DNA of 64,000 bases from JBBIQV01 sp964555285 (GCA_964555285.1 CAZKRM010000002.1:116772-180771), one strand, 5' to 3'. Positions 44,758 through 53,752 are shown, counted from the stretch's first letter. Program-made: numbers and translations. Notes: generated from the letters alone by a model not told the origin.

Positions 44758-45591
44758 ATGGATCAGATCGTCCTCATTTTCATTACCTTCGTCGCCGCAA
44801 CAGTCAATGGTGCGTTGGGCTACGGCTTCTCCTCGATCACGATGCCGGTGGCGCTCCTCTTTTATACGAATCGCATCTTGAATCCCGCCATGGTGCTGGT
44901 TGAGCTGGTGCTGAATAGTTACGTCCTCTTTCTCAACCGACAAAACATCCCCAATATTTTCCGGCGGGTGGTGCCGATCCTGATCGGCCTCGCCATCGGG
45001 GTCGCCATCGGCAGCTATATCCTCTCCCTGGTGCAACCGGCCTGGGTGAAGTTCGTCACCTACTTCCTGCTGCTTCCCTTGATCCTGCTGCAAGCAGCCG
45101 GTATCCGCAAACCGATCAAAGCTGAAAAAGCCATCGGAGTCCCCTTCGGTATCGGCATCGGCACCCTCTATTCCGTCACGACCATCTCCGGACCACCGCT
45201 GGCGTTGCTGTTCAATAACCAGGGATATGAAAAACAGGATTTTCGTGCGGCGCTGGGCGTGATCCGGGTCGCTGAAGCAACCCTGACCGCTATCGCCTAT
45301 GGCATCATCGGGTTTTACAGCGTTGAGAGCATGAAGGTCATGCCCTACATCGTGCCGAGCGTCTTACTGGGCATTCCGCTCGGCGTATTCTTGATCCGTT
45401 GGATGGACCCGGAAACATTTCGGCGGCTCTGCATGAGCTTTGATGCCGTCGTCGTCGGATTTGGACTCTCACGTGTGCTGGTGGAGCTGAACCTCGCCAC
45501 CACGTTTACCACCTATAGTATTCTTTCGATCGTCGTCCTGCTCAACGCCGTGCTTCTGTATCGGTACTTTCAAGAGCGAGCAGCCACGTAG
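44758..45591 (+). CDS. TauE/SafE-family permease
   Basis: The product has 277 residues. The start at 44758 (MDQIVLIFIT) has AGAGGAT 5 bases upstream. About eight helices form two repeats, with FVAATVNGALGYGFSSI in the first and TTISGPPLALLF in the second, which mark the family. Members move sulfite, sulfonates or other sulfur/organic anions. Pairing with an Rrf2 regulator that carries cysteines hints at sulfur or redox-related substrate. Confidence 0.85.
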   Translation: MDQIVLIFITFVAATVNGALGYGFSSITMPVALLFYTNRILNPAMVLVELVLNSYVLFLNRQNIPNIFRRVVPILIGLAIGVAIGSYILSLVQPAWVKFVTYFLLLPLILLQAAGIRKPIKAEKAIGVPFGIGIGTLYSVTTISGPPLALLFNNQGYEKQDFRAALGVIRVAEATLTAIAYGIIGFYSVESMKVMPYIVPSVLLGIPLGVFLIRWMDPETFRRLCMSFDAVVVGFGLSRVLVELNLATTFTTYSILSIVVLLNAVLLYRYFQERAAT

Positions 45592-45829
45592 CATTGGAAC
45601 CAACCGGCGACCGTCCTGAACTACCCTCGAGTTTTCACGCTCAGCCACACAGCTCTTCCAACATCTACGAGTAAGAAATACGGGTACGTACGTTCCTATA
45701 TTCCTCCAGAGGCAATTTCACTAAAAACTCCTGGTCCGAACTGAAGGTCTGTCTGTAGGCCATACCCTTCGGACATCCAGTGATCTAGTGGTTTATCCCC
45801 GTCAATAACTTCAATACTATCATTGAGAT

Positions 45830-45858
45830 TTGAGACTCATAGCAGTGGCCCATATATT
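45830..45858 (+). promoter_or_regulatory. Sigma70-type promoter
   Basis: TTGAGA (45830-45835), a 17-base spacer and TATATT (45853-45858) match the consensus at 5 of 6 positions in each box. It lies 35 bases before the 30-codon frame and should also drive the FN3 lipoprotein gene. The rest of 45592-45893 shows nothing recognisable. Confidence 0.6.
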
Positions 45859-45893
45859 GCTATGCTTCCCCTTCCAGAAAGGGAGTAATCGCG

Positions 45894-45986
45894 ATGGTCT
45901 TCTTTATCTTGCTCATCATGTTGGCAGTCGCTCTGAGCGCAGGCTCAACCCACTCTGAGAGCACCACTCGCCCTTCTCCGCTCTAG
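45894..45986 (+). CDS. Possible 30-residue secreted or membrane peptide
   Basis: The frame starts MVFFILLIMLAVALSAGS and is almost wholly a hydrophobic helix, then a short polar tail. GGGAG lies 9 bases upstream, and a good promoter precedes it. It ends 45 bases before the FN3 lipoprotein start. It may be a leader or a tiny membrane protein. Confidence 0.4.
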   Translation: MVFFILLIMLAVALSAGSTHSESTTRPSPL

Positions 45987-46031
45987 ATTGATTTGCCTAC
46001 TTACTTAATTGCACTGAAGGGAATATCCAGG

Positions 46032-46421
46032 ATGAAAGCTGACATGAAGCGACAAACTATACGTCTCATCGCAACAACCATTCTCTTAACCGGCATCACA
46101 GCCCTTACCGGTTGCGGAGGCGGGGAAGGGGGCTCCTCTGATTCGAGTCCTGCGGGTCAGACGGGAGCCATTGCCTCACTTGCCTGGCACCCTGTCCAAG
46201 ATTCTTCAGTGTACGGTTACTACGTGTACTATGGGAGAAACTCATCCGGCCAATCAGGATCGTGCAACTACGAATCAAAACAATTTGTTTCATCACCAAG
46301 TGCCACGATTACCAACCTTGATCACGAGACTCGCTACTACTTTTCCGTCAGCGCCTATAACGGGCTAGAAAGTGGCTGCTCAAGCGAAGTCTCGACAGTG
46401 ACGCCCTCGTCTCAAGCCTAG
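46032..46421 (+). CDS. Fibronectin type III domain lipoprotein
   Basis: The product has 129 residues. The start at 46032 (MKADMKRQTI) is chosen for the compact lipoprotein signal ending GITALTGC (about residue 28). A glycine/serine linker precedes one FN3 domain (about 48-125) with LAWHPVQDSSVYGYYVYYG and LDHETRYYFSVSAYN, and two cysteines likely bonded. It should sit on the outer membrane or cell surface. Ligand unknown. Confidence 0.75.
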   Translation: MKADMKRQTIRLIATTILLTGITALTGCGGGEGGSSDSSPAGQTGAIASLAWHPVQDSSVYGYYVYYGRNSSGQSGSCNYESKQFVSSPSATITNLDHETRYYFSVSAYNGLESGCSSEVSTVTPSSQA

Positions 46422-46443
46422 CCAGAACCATCCGTCTATATCT

Positions 46444-46489
46444 GCGATCTTCGTCCTTGAGATTTCCGAGGCTCAAGGAGGAAGATCGC
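46444..46489. terminator. Long hairpin after FN3 lipoprotein gene
   Basis: GCGATCTTC-g-TCCTTGAG (46444-46461) pairs with CTCAAGGA-g-GAAGATCGC (46472-46489): 17 base pairs with one mismatch around a 10-base loop. A second small hairpin (GAGTC/GACTC, 46490-46507) follows. It lies 23 bases after the stop. No T-run follows directly, so termination is probable rather than proven. Confidence 0.5.
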
Positions 46490-46617
46490 GAGTCCCTTCA
46501 TTGACTCCCTTCCATCGTTTTGTTAGCCTCAAGCCCCGCCGCATTCCTGCCGATCTCTGATATAGAGAAGCATGCGCCGGCAACCTACAGCGCGTTCAAT
46601 TCCTGAAAGGAGTTCCG

Positions 46618-48483
46618 ATGGCCAGTGCAACCCTGTCCCCAGAGTCTCTCAATGCCCTCCACAACAAGGCCACGCAACTCCGTATCGAAAGCGTTCGAGC
46701 CACATCCGAAGCGGCCAGCGGCCACCCATCCAGCTGCTGCTCCGCTGCCGACATCGTGGCAACGCTCTTCTTCTCGGTCATGCGCTACGACCCCAAGAAT
46801 CCCAAAGCCCCCAACAGCGACCGATTCATCCTGTCAAAAGGACATGCCGCTCCCCTGCTCTACGCAGCCTGGGCGGAAGCAGGATTGTTTCCCAAAAGCG
46901 AACTCTTAAAATTGCGCACGCTGGCATCCGATCTCGAAGGTCACCCGACACCCCGGCTTTCTTTCGTCGATATGGCCACCGGCTCGCTGGGACAAGGTCT
47001 CCCCGTCGGCATCGGCATCGCCCTGAACGCGAAGTCCGTCGATAAGTATGACCACCGGACCTACGTCCTGATGGGCGACGGCGAGTCCGTCGAAGGATCG
47101 AATTGGGAAGCGGCTGAAGTGGCCCGACATCACGGCCTGGATAATCTCTGCGCGATCGTCGATGTGAACCGGCTGGGACAAAGCGACCCAACCATGTTGC
47201 AACACAATATGGAAGGCTATCGCGCGCGCTGGTCGGGATTCGGCTGGCATGCCATCGTGGTCGACGGTCATGACATCGCCGCGCTCGTTGCCGCCTTCGA
47301 TGAGGCATCCCGCACAAAAGGAAAACCGACCGTCTTACTGGCTAAAACCTTCAAGGGGCACGGCCTTTCATTCATGGCGGACAGCCCCAGTTGGCATGGG
47401 AAGCCGGTCCCGAAGGGAGAAGAGACCCAAAAGGCGATCGATGAATTGACCAAGCAACTGAAACCCGGCAACGGAACCGTGCAGATCAACCGGCCCGCCG
47501 CAGTCACACCCGCGCCGGCGACACGAACTGCGCTTCCGCCTTCACCTTATAAAGTGGGCGAGGCCGCCGCGACGCGTGAAGCTTTCGGCGTGGCGCTCGA
47601 AGCATTGGGCGGCGTGAATTCCTCCGTAGTCGGCCTGGACGCGGACGTTAAGAATTCCACCTACACGGATAAATTCGGCAAGAAGTTTCCGAATCGATTC
47701 TTCGAAAACTTCATCGCCGAGCAGAACATGCTGGGCGCGGCCGCCGGCCTCGCCGCCTGCGGAAAAGTTCCCTTTGTCGCCACCTTTGCCGCGTTCTTTA
47801 CGCGCGCCTACGACTTCATTCGAATGGCGGCCATCAGTCAATCCAACATCAAGCTCGTCGGCACCCACGTAGGCGTCAGCATCGGCGAAGACGGCCCTTC
47901 GCAAATGGGCCTGGAAGATATCGCCATGATGGCGGCACAGCCCGGCGTCGTCGTCCTCTATCCATCAGACGCCACCTGCGCCTACCGTCTGGTCGAAGCG
48001 GCGGCCAACCACAAAGGGATGGTCTACATCCGCGCCGGACGTCCGAAATCCCCGGTACTCTATGGACCGGAAGAAACGTTCCCGATCGGAGGGAGCAAGG
48101 TCCTCCGCCAAAGCGCCCACGATGCGCTCACGATCGTGGCAGCCGGCGTGACATTATTTGAAGCCCTCAAAGCCCACGATCAATTGAAAGCCGCGGGCAT
48201 TGCCGTGCGCGTCGTCGATCTCTACAGCATCGCTCCCATCGACCAAGCCACCCTCATCGCCGGCGCACGCGCCACCCACGGCCGCCTCCTCACCGTAGAA
48301 GACCACTACGCGCACGGCGGACTCGGCGATGCCGTCCTGAGCGCGGTCTGTGCGGAAGGCGTGCAAGTCCACAAGCTCGCCGTCCGCGCGATTCCCCACA
48401 GCGGCAAGCCGGATGAACTCGTCGATCATTTTGGCATCGGAGCGCGATCCATTGTCGAAGCGGCCAAGCAAATCATCAAGTAA
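46618..48483 (+). CDS. tkt: Transketolase
   Basis: The product has 621 residues in one chain. AGGAG lies 6 bases before the ATG. The ThDP site shows GDGESVEGSNWEAAEVARHH, and the substrate-binding SGHPSSCCSAADI is near the N-terminus. Length and phrases such as FILSKGHAAPLLYAAWAEAG resemble the short, animal-type transketolases more than the 660-residue enterobacterial form. It transfers two-carbon units in the pentose phosphate pathway. A Crp/Fnr gene follows at once. Confidence 0.92.
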   Translation: MASATLSPESLNALHNKATQLRIESVRATSEAASGHPSSCCSAADIVATLFFSVMRYDPKNPKAPNSDRFILSKGHAAPLLYAAWAEAGLFPKSELLKLRTLASDLEGHPTPRLSFVDMATGSLGQGLPVGIGIALNAKSVDKYDHRTYVLMGDGESVEGSNWEAAEVARHHGLDNLCAIVDVNRLGQSDPTMLQHNMEGYRARWSGFGWHAIVVDGHDIAALVAAFDEASRTKGKPTVLLAKTFKGHGLSFMADSPSWHGKPVPKGEETQKAIDELTKQLKPGNGTVQINRPAAVTPAPATRTALPPSPYKVGEAAATREAFGVALEALGGVNSSVVGLDADVKNSTYTDKFGKKFPNRFFENFIAEQNMLGAAAGLAACGKVPFVATFAAFFTRAYDFIRMAAISQSNIKLVGTHVGVSIGEDGPSQMGLEDIAMMAAQPGVVVLYPSDATCAYRLVEAAANHKGMVYIRAGRPKSPVLYGPEETFPIGGSKVLRQSAHDALTIVAAGVTLFEALKAHDQLKAAGIAVRVVDLYSIAPIDQATLIAGARATHGRLLTVEDHYAHGGLGDAVLSAVCAEGVQVHKLAVRAIPHSGKPDELVDHFGIGARSIVEAAKQIIK

Positions 48484-48487
48484 CCGG

Positions 48488-49180
48488 TTGAGCTCATCGC
48501 CCCCGGATGAACTCAACCATATCCCCCTGCTCAAGATTCTTTCCAGCGCAGACCGCCGGCGCGTGCTGCAGGACCTGACCGAACAGCACTACACCAAACG
48601 CGATGTCATTTTTCGGGAAGGCGATCCGACCGAATACTTCCACATCGTGAAGGAAGGCACGGTCAAGTGCGTCAAGTCGACTCCGGATGGAAAAGAGTGC
48701 ACGCTCAAGATGCTGATGCCCGGCGATCTCTTCTGTTGCGACGCCGCGGCCTTCGAAGGAGCCTACCACCCCGGCACGGCTCAGCCCATGGGCGACGTCA
48801 GCATTTTGCGCATGAACAAGAAATCCTACTTCGACATGCTGCGCCGCAACCCCGAGGCGGCCATCGAAGTCATCAAGCATCTCGGCACCCGCCTCAACGA
48901 AGCCCAGGAAAAGGCCAAGATTCTGGCCCTCGACCGAGCCGACCAGCGACTCGCCTCGCTCCTGGTCGATCTGGCGACGAAGAACGGAGTGAAAGACCCG
49001 CACGGCATCAAGCTCCCGATGCGACTGACCCGCCAGGATATGGCCAATATGGTCGGCACGACGACGGAGACCACCATTCGCATCATGAGTCGATTCAAAC
49101 GCGATCGCCTCGTTTCTGGAACGGCAGCCCGCCTCATCATCCGCGATCTCGCCGGCCTCAAAGCTCTCGCCTCCGCGTAG
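48488..49180 (+). CDS. Crp/Fnr-family regulator
   Basis: The product has about 230 residues from the TTG at 48488, 5 bases after tkt; an ATG at 48413 inside tkt is the alternative. The cyclic-nucleotide-binding-like barrel (about 15-125) has VIFREGDPTEYFHIVKEG and LMPGDLFCCDAAAFEG, with two adjacent cysteines. The C-terminal winged helix (about 160-225) has MRLTRQDMANMVGTTTETTI. It lacks the Fnr N-terminal cysteine cluster. It precedes nirK, and a TGA-N6-TCA site lies in the spacer. Confidence 0.88.
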   Translation: MSSSPPDELNHIPLLKILSSADRRRVLQDLTEQHYTKRDVIFREGDPTEYFHIVKEGTVKCVKSTPDGKECTLKMLMPGDLFCCDAAAFEGAYHPGTAQPMGDVSILRMNKKSYFDMLRRNPEAAIEVIKHLGTRLNEAQEKAKILALDRADQRLASLLVDLATKNGVKDPHGIKLPMRLTRQDMANMVGTTTETTIRIMSRFKRDRLVSGTAARLIIRDLAGLKALASA

Positions 49181-49218
49181 CATCTTCCAAACCCGCAGTT
49201 CCAACATACTTCACAAAC

Positions 49219-49232
49219 ATGATCTACGTCAT
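49219..49232. promoter_or_regulatory. Crp/Fnr-type operator upstream of nirK
   Basis: ATGATCTACGTCAT contains TGA-N6-TCA with matching A and T flanks, the core shape recognised by Crp/Fnr proteins. It is followed by an AT-rich stretch with TATTAT (49232-49237). It lies about 130 bases before nirK and 39 bases after the regulator's stop. Confidence 0.5.
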
Positions 49233-49360
49233 ATTATTTTAACCGCACTCTCCTTATCCTCACACACACGGACGACGTGTCACTGAGACCTTCGCAGACA
49301 AGAACCCTCAGTACATTCGCCCGCAGGAGTTCGACCAACCATTCAGAGAGGAGTTCCACA

Positions 49361-50320
49361 ATGATGAGAAGACAATCCCAACGGGTCATGACACTCGCAG
49401 CAGCCTCTGCGATCGCGCTCGCCGGATTGCTGGGACAGACGTCCTCGGCATCCGCGAAGACTCACGACATTCACATGACCGCCGTAGAATCCGACATTAT
49501 CATCGACGGCGGCGGGGAGAAGTACGCCGCCTGGACGTTCAACGGCACGATGCCTGGCCCGGTCGTCCGCGTGACCGAAGGCGACACCATCAACTTCACG
49601 CTGACCAACCCGGCCACCAATAAGAATCCCCACGCCATGGACTTCCATGCGGCGGAGATTGACTTCTTGAAGAACTACAAGGCCATCAATGCGGGCGAAA
49701 CCATCAGCTACACTTTCGTCGCGAAGAAGCCCGGCATTTTCTTCTATCACTGCGGCGCGCCGCCCATGATCCAGCACGTCGCGCGGGGCATGTTCGGGGC
49801 GATCATCGTCGATCCGAAAGACGCCTCGGTCTGGCCCAAGGCGGACCGGGAATATGTCCTGGTTCAATCCGAATACTTCAAGAACCCCAACGACGTGCAG
49901 GCCATGTTCGACCGGAAGTTCGACGGCATGATGTTCAACGGCGGCATTTTCAAGTATCACCCCTTCGTCACGGGCGGCGGCAAACTGGATGCGAAGCCGG
50001 GCGAGCGCGTGCGCGTCTATTTCGTCAACGCCGGCCCGAACGAGTTCTCATCCTTCCACCCGATCGGCGAGATCTGGGACAATGTGTATGAAAGCGGCAA
50101 TCCGGCCAATAAGCTGACGGGCGTGCAGACCTATGTCGTTGGACCGGGCAGCGCGGCGACATTCGATGTCGTCGTAGAATCGGCCGGCGCCTATCCGCTG
50201 GTCACCCACTCCCTGACCGGCGCGCTCCGCGGCGCCATCGCCGTCTTGCTGGCCTCGCCGGACGCGAAGCCCATGCCGTTGATGCCGATGGTGCCCTGGG
50301 AGCTGCCGGCGAAGAAGTAG
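49361..50320 (+). CDS. nirK: Copper-containing nitrite reductase (NirK-like)
   Basis: The product has 319 residues. The start at 49361 has GAGGAG upstream; a signal peptide runs to about residue 32 (SASA/K). Two cupredoxin domains carry every expected ligand: type 1 copper H91, C131, H139, M144; type 2 copper H96, H130 and H283; active-site D94 and H233. It reduces nitrite to nitric oxide in the periplasm, or the reverse. Strong codon bias suggests high expression. The Crp/Fnr gene upstream may control it, and a terminator follows. Confidence 0.92.
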   Translation: MMRRQSQRVMTLAAASAIALAGLLGQTSSASAKTHDIHMTAVESDIIIDGGGEKYAAWTFNGTMPGPVVRVTEGDTINFTLTNPATNKNPHAMDFHAAEIDFLKNYKAINAGETISYTFVAKKPGIFFYHCGAPPMIQHVARGMFGAIIVDPKDASVWPKADREYVLVQSEYFKNPNDVQAMFDRKFDGMMFNGGIFKYHPFVTGGGKLDAKPGERVRVYFVNAGPNEFSSFHPIGEIWDNVYESGNPANKLTGVQTYVVGPGSAATFDVVVESAGAYPLVTHSLTGALRGAIAVLLASPDAKPMPLMPMVPWELPAKK

Positions 50321-50341
50321 TGTGCGTTCCACTCCCATTCG

Positions 50342-50377
50342 TCCGGCTGGTCCTCGTGGACCAGCCGGAATTTTTCT
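50342..50377 (+). terminator. Rho-independent terminator after nirK
   Basis: TCCGGCTGGTCC (50342-50353) pairs perfectly with GGACCAGCCGGA (50358-50369) around a 4-base loop, then ATTTTTCT. This is the clearest intrinsic terminator in the window. Confidence 0.9.
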
Positions 50378-50393
50378 GGTCACCGTGCGCACG

Positions 50394-50744
50394 ATGGCAA
50401 AAAACCTTCATTTACATGCTCTGCTGGCCGGCCTCATGGGTTGCCTCCCCGGCAACACCTTCGCAATGGAAGAACGGATCACGCTCATGCTTACAGACCC
50501 TGCCTGTACACAAAGCCACAGTGCGATCAGCGCGACACTCGAGGAGACCTCCGGCGTGCGGCACGTCGATCTCCACGCCATTCCGAGCCATGCCCTCATC
50601 GATATCGAGGCGGGAACCGTGACGGCTGAAGCCCTCAAAGATCAGGTCAATGGCATCTTCGCAACACACCCGTCATGCCATGCAGAGATTATGAAGTCCT
50701 GTATTTCCGCCGACCCTCAAGCTACAAGCATCATACTCCCGTAA
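50394..50744 (+). CDS. Exported heavy-metal-associated-like small protein
   Basis: The product has 116 residues. A signal peptide covers about 1-24 (NTFA/M). The mature part has an HMA-like beta-alpha order (ITLMLTDPACTQSHSAISAT, then GVRHVDLHAI), but the usual C-x-x-C is C-x3-H. Two more cysteines lie near the end (HPSCHAEIMKSC). It could bind copper in the periplasm for nirK. It starts just after the nirK terminator, with no good ribosome site. Confidence 0.6.
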   Translation: MAKNLHLHALLAGLMGCLPGNTFAMEERITLMLTDPACTQSHSAISATLEETSGVRHVDLHAIPSHALIDIEAGTVTAEALKDQVNGIFATHPSCHAEIMKSCISADPQATSIILP

Positions 50745-50803
50745 GCCCCCTTGTCTGCAGCTACGCGACCTTCTACGATGCTATGCATGATGGTTAGGCC
50801 TTC

Positions 50804-51433
50804 ATGATTCGAAAAGACACTCAACCGGCCATCAACCTTTGGCGATTTGCCATTGTAGTCAGTCTGTTTGTGTTGGTCATCGATACCGCTCCACTCCCGG
50901 CTCAGGATGCCATCCTCGAATGGTTCCCCATCCGGCCAATCAACTTCGACATGACGTTCAGCCAACGAACCTTCGCTCCTGACAATCGAGTGATCGGGAT
51001 CCAAGGCGGGATCACGGCACTTCGTTACGGCGATCTAGAGATCCGGACGATTTATCAGTACTACAGCAACCACACACTGACTTTTCAGACCGATCAAAAC
51101 TCGCTGTATTTGAATCCTCGATGGAACAACTTTATTGATATTCTGGACTTTCCAAAGAGCATGCCCATCAACCGCGTGATCCGGCATGTGCTCTTCGGTC
51201 CCCTCAAAGACCGGGCAGTTCCCTATGTAGGCTTGATCGGCGGCGCAACGCTCCCTGGGCCAGGGGCTACCTGGCCGGGGCATTTGATCGGCGGTCAGGT
51301 TGGTGTCCGATTTCCAATCGCACGGGGATTTTCCGTCGACACAGCTGTTCAATACACTCAATTCGGGATTGATTTTCAGGGTACTGCTGGGCAGACGCAA
51401 CAATGGTTGATCACCTCAGGGATTCGCTTCTGA
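50804..51433 (+). CDS. Outer-membrane beta-barrel-like protein
   Basis: The product has 209 residues with a signal anchor or signal peptide (about 12-34, PAQ/D). The rest alternates amphipathic strands (FDMTFSQRTFAPDNR, VAVQYTQFG-like VDTAVQYTQFGIDF) and ends in phenylalanine (SGIRF), the classical outer-membrane protein end. Family not recognised. It ends just before the solute-binding lipoprotein gene. Confidence 0.65.
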   Translation: MIRKDTQPAINLWRFAIVVSLFVLVIDTAPLPAQDAILEWFPIRPINFDMTFSQRTFAPDNRVIGIQGGITALRYGDLEIRTIYQYYSNHTLTFQTDQNSLYLNPRWNNFIDILDFPKSMPINRVIRHVLFGPLKDRAVPYVGLIGGATLPGPGATWPGHLIGGQVGVRFPIARGFSVDTAVQYTQFGIDFQGTAGQTQQWLITSGIRF

Positions 51434-51435
51434 GC

Positions 51436-52506
51436 ATGCCGCACACACAGGACGGAGCCTTGACGGCTCCACCTCATGAGACCAAGACAACCGCGCCGCT
51501 CACCCGGCTCTTGCGCGAGCGGGCGTCACTGTTGCTCATGACGTGCATGCTACAGGGGTGTGGATTGGTGGTGGATGCGGTTCAAACCGTGTGGCCCATC
51601 GCGACCAATGAACTTGATGCGATCTGCGCACACAGACAAGTGCGCATCGGCATGGCGGCTGAACCGTTCCAGCCGTTCGTATTTCCGGCCATCTACACCG
51701 ACGAAGGGCTACGCGTGACGGGCCTCGATGTCGAGCTCGTGCGAGAAATTAACGCTGCGCTTTCGCAGCGCTGCGGCAGCACAAAGCCGATTATTCCGAC
51801 ACTCCACCTGATTCGTTTCCGAAACCTCTTTGTCGAACTGACTGAAGGAAACCTCGACTTGTTTGTCTCCTCCATCAGCGCCAATGTGCCGGCGCCAGGA
51901 CGGATCGGCCTCGCCTACTCGAACCCGTACTTTGATGCCGGTGGAATCGGCGGCATTGCGGCTCGATCTGAAGTGGCCGAACGGATCGGTGCACAGATCA
52001 GTCGGCAATCATCGAGCGCGGCTGAGGCGTTCTCCGGATTGACTGTGGCTGTTCAGGAAGGAACCAGTGCGCAATTCTATGCGGAAGCGACTTTGAAGAA
52101 CATTCGGCTCGTGCTCTGCGACTCACTACCGGCGGCCTTCGAGTCTCAGGACCCGCCGATAGACCTCATCCTTGGGAAAGAGCCCGTCTTAGAGTATACG
52201 GTGCGGCGCAGCAGGAAGGACTGGCACCTCCTCAGGTTGGACAACGGCAAGCCGCTTTTTCTGACCCGCGAGCACTACGCGATCGTGACGGACGAGGAGA
52301 GCTATCGGTTGCGAAGATTCATAAATGATCTCCTGTTTCGGCTTGATGAATCAGGCCGGCTCGCTGACATGCGGCGGCGCTGGCTGGAAGAAACCTATGC
52401 CTATCCTCGCCGGGCCGCCACGGAAGGTCTTCCGTTTGCCGCGGAGAAAATGCCCCAGCATTACGATCAAGGCCAGTGTCGACCGGCTGACAACCGACCA
52501 CGATGA
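51436..52506 (+). CDS. Extracellular solute-binding protein, family 3 (lipoprotein)
   Basis: The product has 356 residues. The start at 51436 lies 2 bases after the previous stop; an ATG at 51403 overlaps it. The lipobox is MTCMLQGC after an unusually long N-terminal region. The SBP_bac_3 fold (about 75-330) shows VRIGMAAEPFQPF, LDVELVREI and LTVAVQEGTSAQFY. It should bind an amino acid or related small solute. No ABC permease gene adjoins, so it could serve as a sensor. Confidence 0.78.
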   Translation: MPHTQDGALTAPPHETKTTAPLTRLLRERASLLLMTCMLQGCGLVVDAVQTVWPIATNELDAICAHRQVRIGMAAEPFQPFVFPAIYTDEGLRVTGLDVELVREINAALSQRCGSTKPIIPTLHLIRFRNLFVELTEGNLDLFVSSISANVPAPGRIGLAYSNPYFDAGGIGGIAARSEVAERIGAQISRQSSSAAEAFSGLTVAVQEGTSAQFYAEATLKNIRLVLCDSLPAAFESQDPPIDLILGKEPVLEYTVRRSRKDWHLLRLDNGKPLFLTREHYAIVTDEESYRLRRFINDLLFRLDESGRLADMRRRWLEETYAYPRRAATEGLPFAAEKMPQHYDQGQCRPADNRPR

Positions 52507-52522
52507 AAAAGAGGAGGCCTCT

Positions 52523-53284
52523 ATGAAACGAGTATGGTGTGCCGCAATGGCGGGAATCCTCGCGACCGTCGCCATCGGAGCGTTGGCCCCGAGCACAGGC
52601 TGGGCTGCTGAGCGCGCAGAGACAGAGGAGACCGCTCGGTTATTGGCCAAGTTGCTCAAGTCCGGCCGATTGGTCATTGAGCAGAACCAACTGTTGATCG
52701 ACGATCAGCATAAGGGGGACAAAGGATTTACGCCCGAGGTATTTGAGCAACAACTCATTCTGGAATTTCGCCGACAGTCAGGCCTGGATCTCTCGAAGCT
52801 CCAGAACGCGCCTATCACAGTGCCTCCCCTGGCCAAAGAGCTGCTGCCGGCGTTCGTCATCGCCAGCAAAGAGGTCGTGCGGGACGCGCAAGTCGTGATC
52901 AACCAGCGCGGGGTCGGGTACAAGAACTTCATTCCGGCCACCTACGGCAGCCAGGCTTCTGCGCGATTCTCCAAACAAACGCGCGTCCGGCTGAAGCAAA
53001 CCACCTTGCAAGCGCGCAATCCCAAGAATGAACCGGATGAATACGAAGCCTCAGTGTTGAGATGGCTCTCAGGACGCCCGCGAGGCGAAGCCTATGTGAG
53101 TGAGTTGACCGATGAAGGACAAACGTTGCGGGTGGTGATGCCGATTTACTACGTGAAAGACTGTCTGGCCTGCCACGGTGAGCCCAAAGGCGACCTCGAT
53201 ATTTCCGGCTATCCCAAGGAAGGACATCACGAGGGAGACCTGGCCGGAGCCATCACGGTTACGACCCCCTTGAGCCTCCGCTGA
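52523..53284 (+). CDS. Tll0287-like haem-binding protein (DUF3365)
   Basis: The product has 253 residues. The start at 52523 has GAGGAGG upstream. A signal peptide ends near GWA/AE (about 28). The PAS-like DUF3365 domain carries a single c-type haem site CLACH near residue 214 (VKDCLACHGEPKGDLDISGY), with YEASVLRWLSG before it. Such domains act as periplasmic redox or gas sensors. The hairpin at 53331 follows. Confidence 0.85.
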   Translation: MKRVWCAAMAGILATVAIGALAPSTGWAAERAETEETARLLAKLLKSGRLVIEQNQLLIDDQHKGDKGFTPEVFEQQLILEFRRQSGLDLSKLQNAPITVPPLAKELLPAFVIASKEVVRDAQVVINQRGVGYKNFIPATYGSQASARFSKQTRVRLKQTTLQARNPKNEPDEYEASVLRWLSGRPRGEAYVSELTDEGQTLRVVMPIYYVKDCLACHGEPKGDLDISGYPKEGHHEGDLAGAITVTTPLSLR

Positions 53285-53330
53285 ACGAATGAGAAAGCGC
53301 CGCAGCTTTTCTTAAAGACATGCCCTCATA

Positions 53331-53365
53331 AGCGATTTCGCACGTGCGCCCTGAGCGAAATCGCT
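53331..53365. terminator. Hairpin after haem-protein gene
   Basis: AGCGATTTCGC (53331-53341) pairs perfectly with GCGAAATCGCT (53355-53365) across 13 bases, followed by CTTCTCCC. It lies 47 bases after the stop. The rest of 53285-53578 shows no gene. Confidence 0.55.
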
Positions 53366-53578
53366 CTTCTCCCTCCACTACGGTGAGCCGAACCGTCTTG
53401 GAGCACGAGCCATCACATTCTTAATCAGCCGAATTACCCCACAATATCAGACGTGCGAGATCCGCAGGCGTTGCGGAGCCGAGCTGTCTCCAGGGGCATC
53501 GGTTGTGCAGAGAACTACCGGCAACGTGGCTCATTCCAGCGAAATGAGCGGACAACACTGGAACAACAAACAAGAGAG

Positions 53579-53752
53579 ATGACGATGCCGCCGTTATTGA
53601 GAACAGTCCTGGCAGAGGGTGCCGATCTGCTTGTCGGCACGGTCAAGATGACGATCTTGACCGTCATGCTCATGCTCGCGCTCATACTGGCCGGCTCGTT
53701 CTTCTCATCCGATCTTCCATACCGGGCAATCATGTGGATCAACGGCAGGTAG
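53579..53752 (+). CDS. Small single-pass membrane protein, 57 residues
   Basis: The start at 53579 (MTMPPLLRTV) has AAGAG close upstream. One transmembrane helix spans about residues 22-42 (MTILTVMLMLALILAGSFF). It precedes the SatP-like carrier by 116 bases. Family not recognised. Confidence 0.5.
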   Translation: MTMPPLLRTVLAEGADLLVGTVKMTILTVMLMLALILAGSFFSSDLPYRAIMWINGR

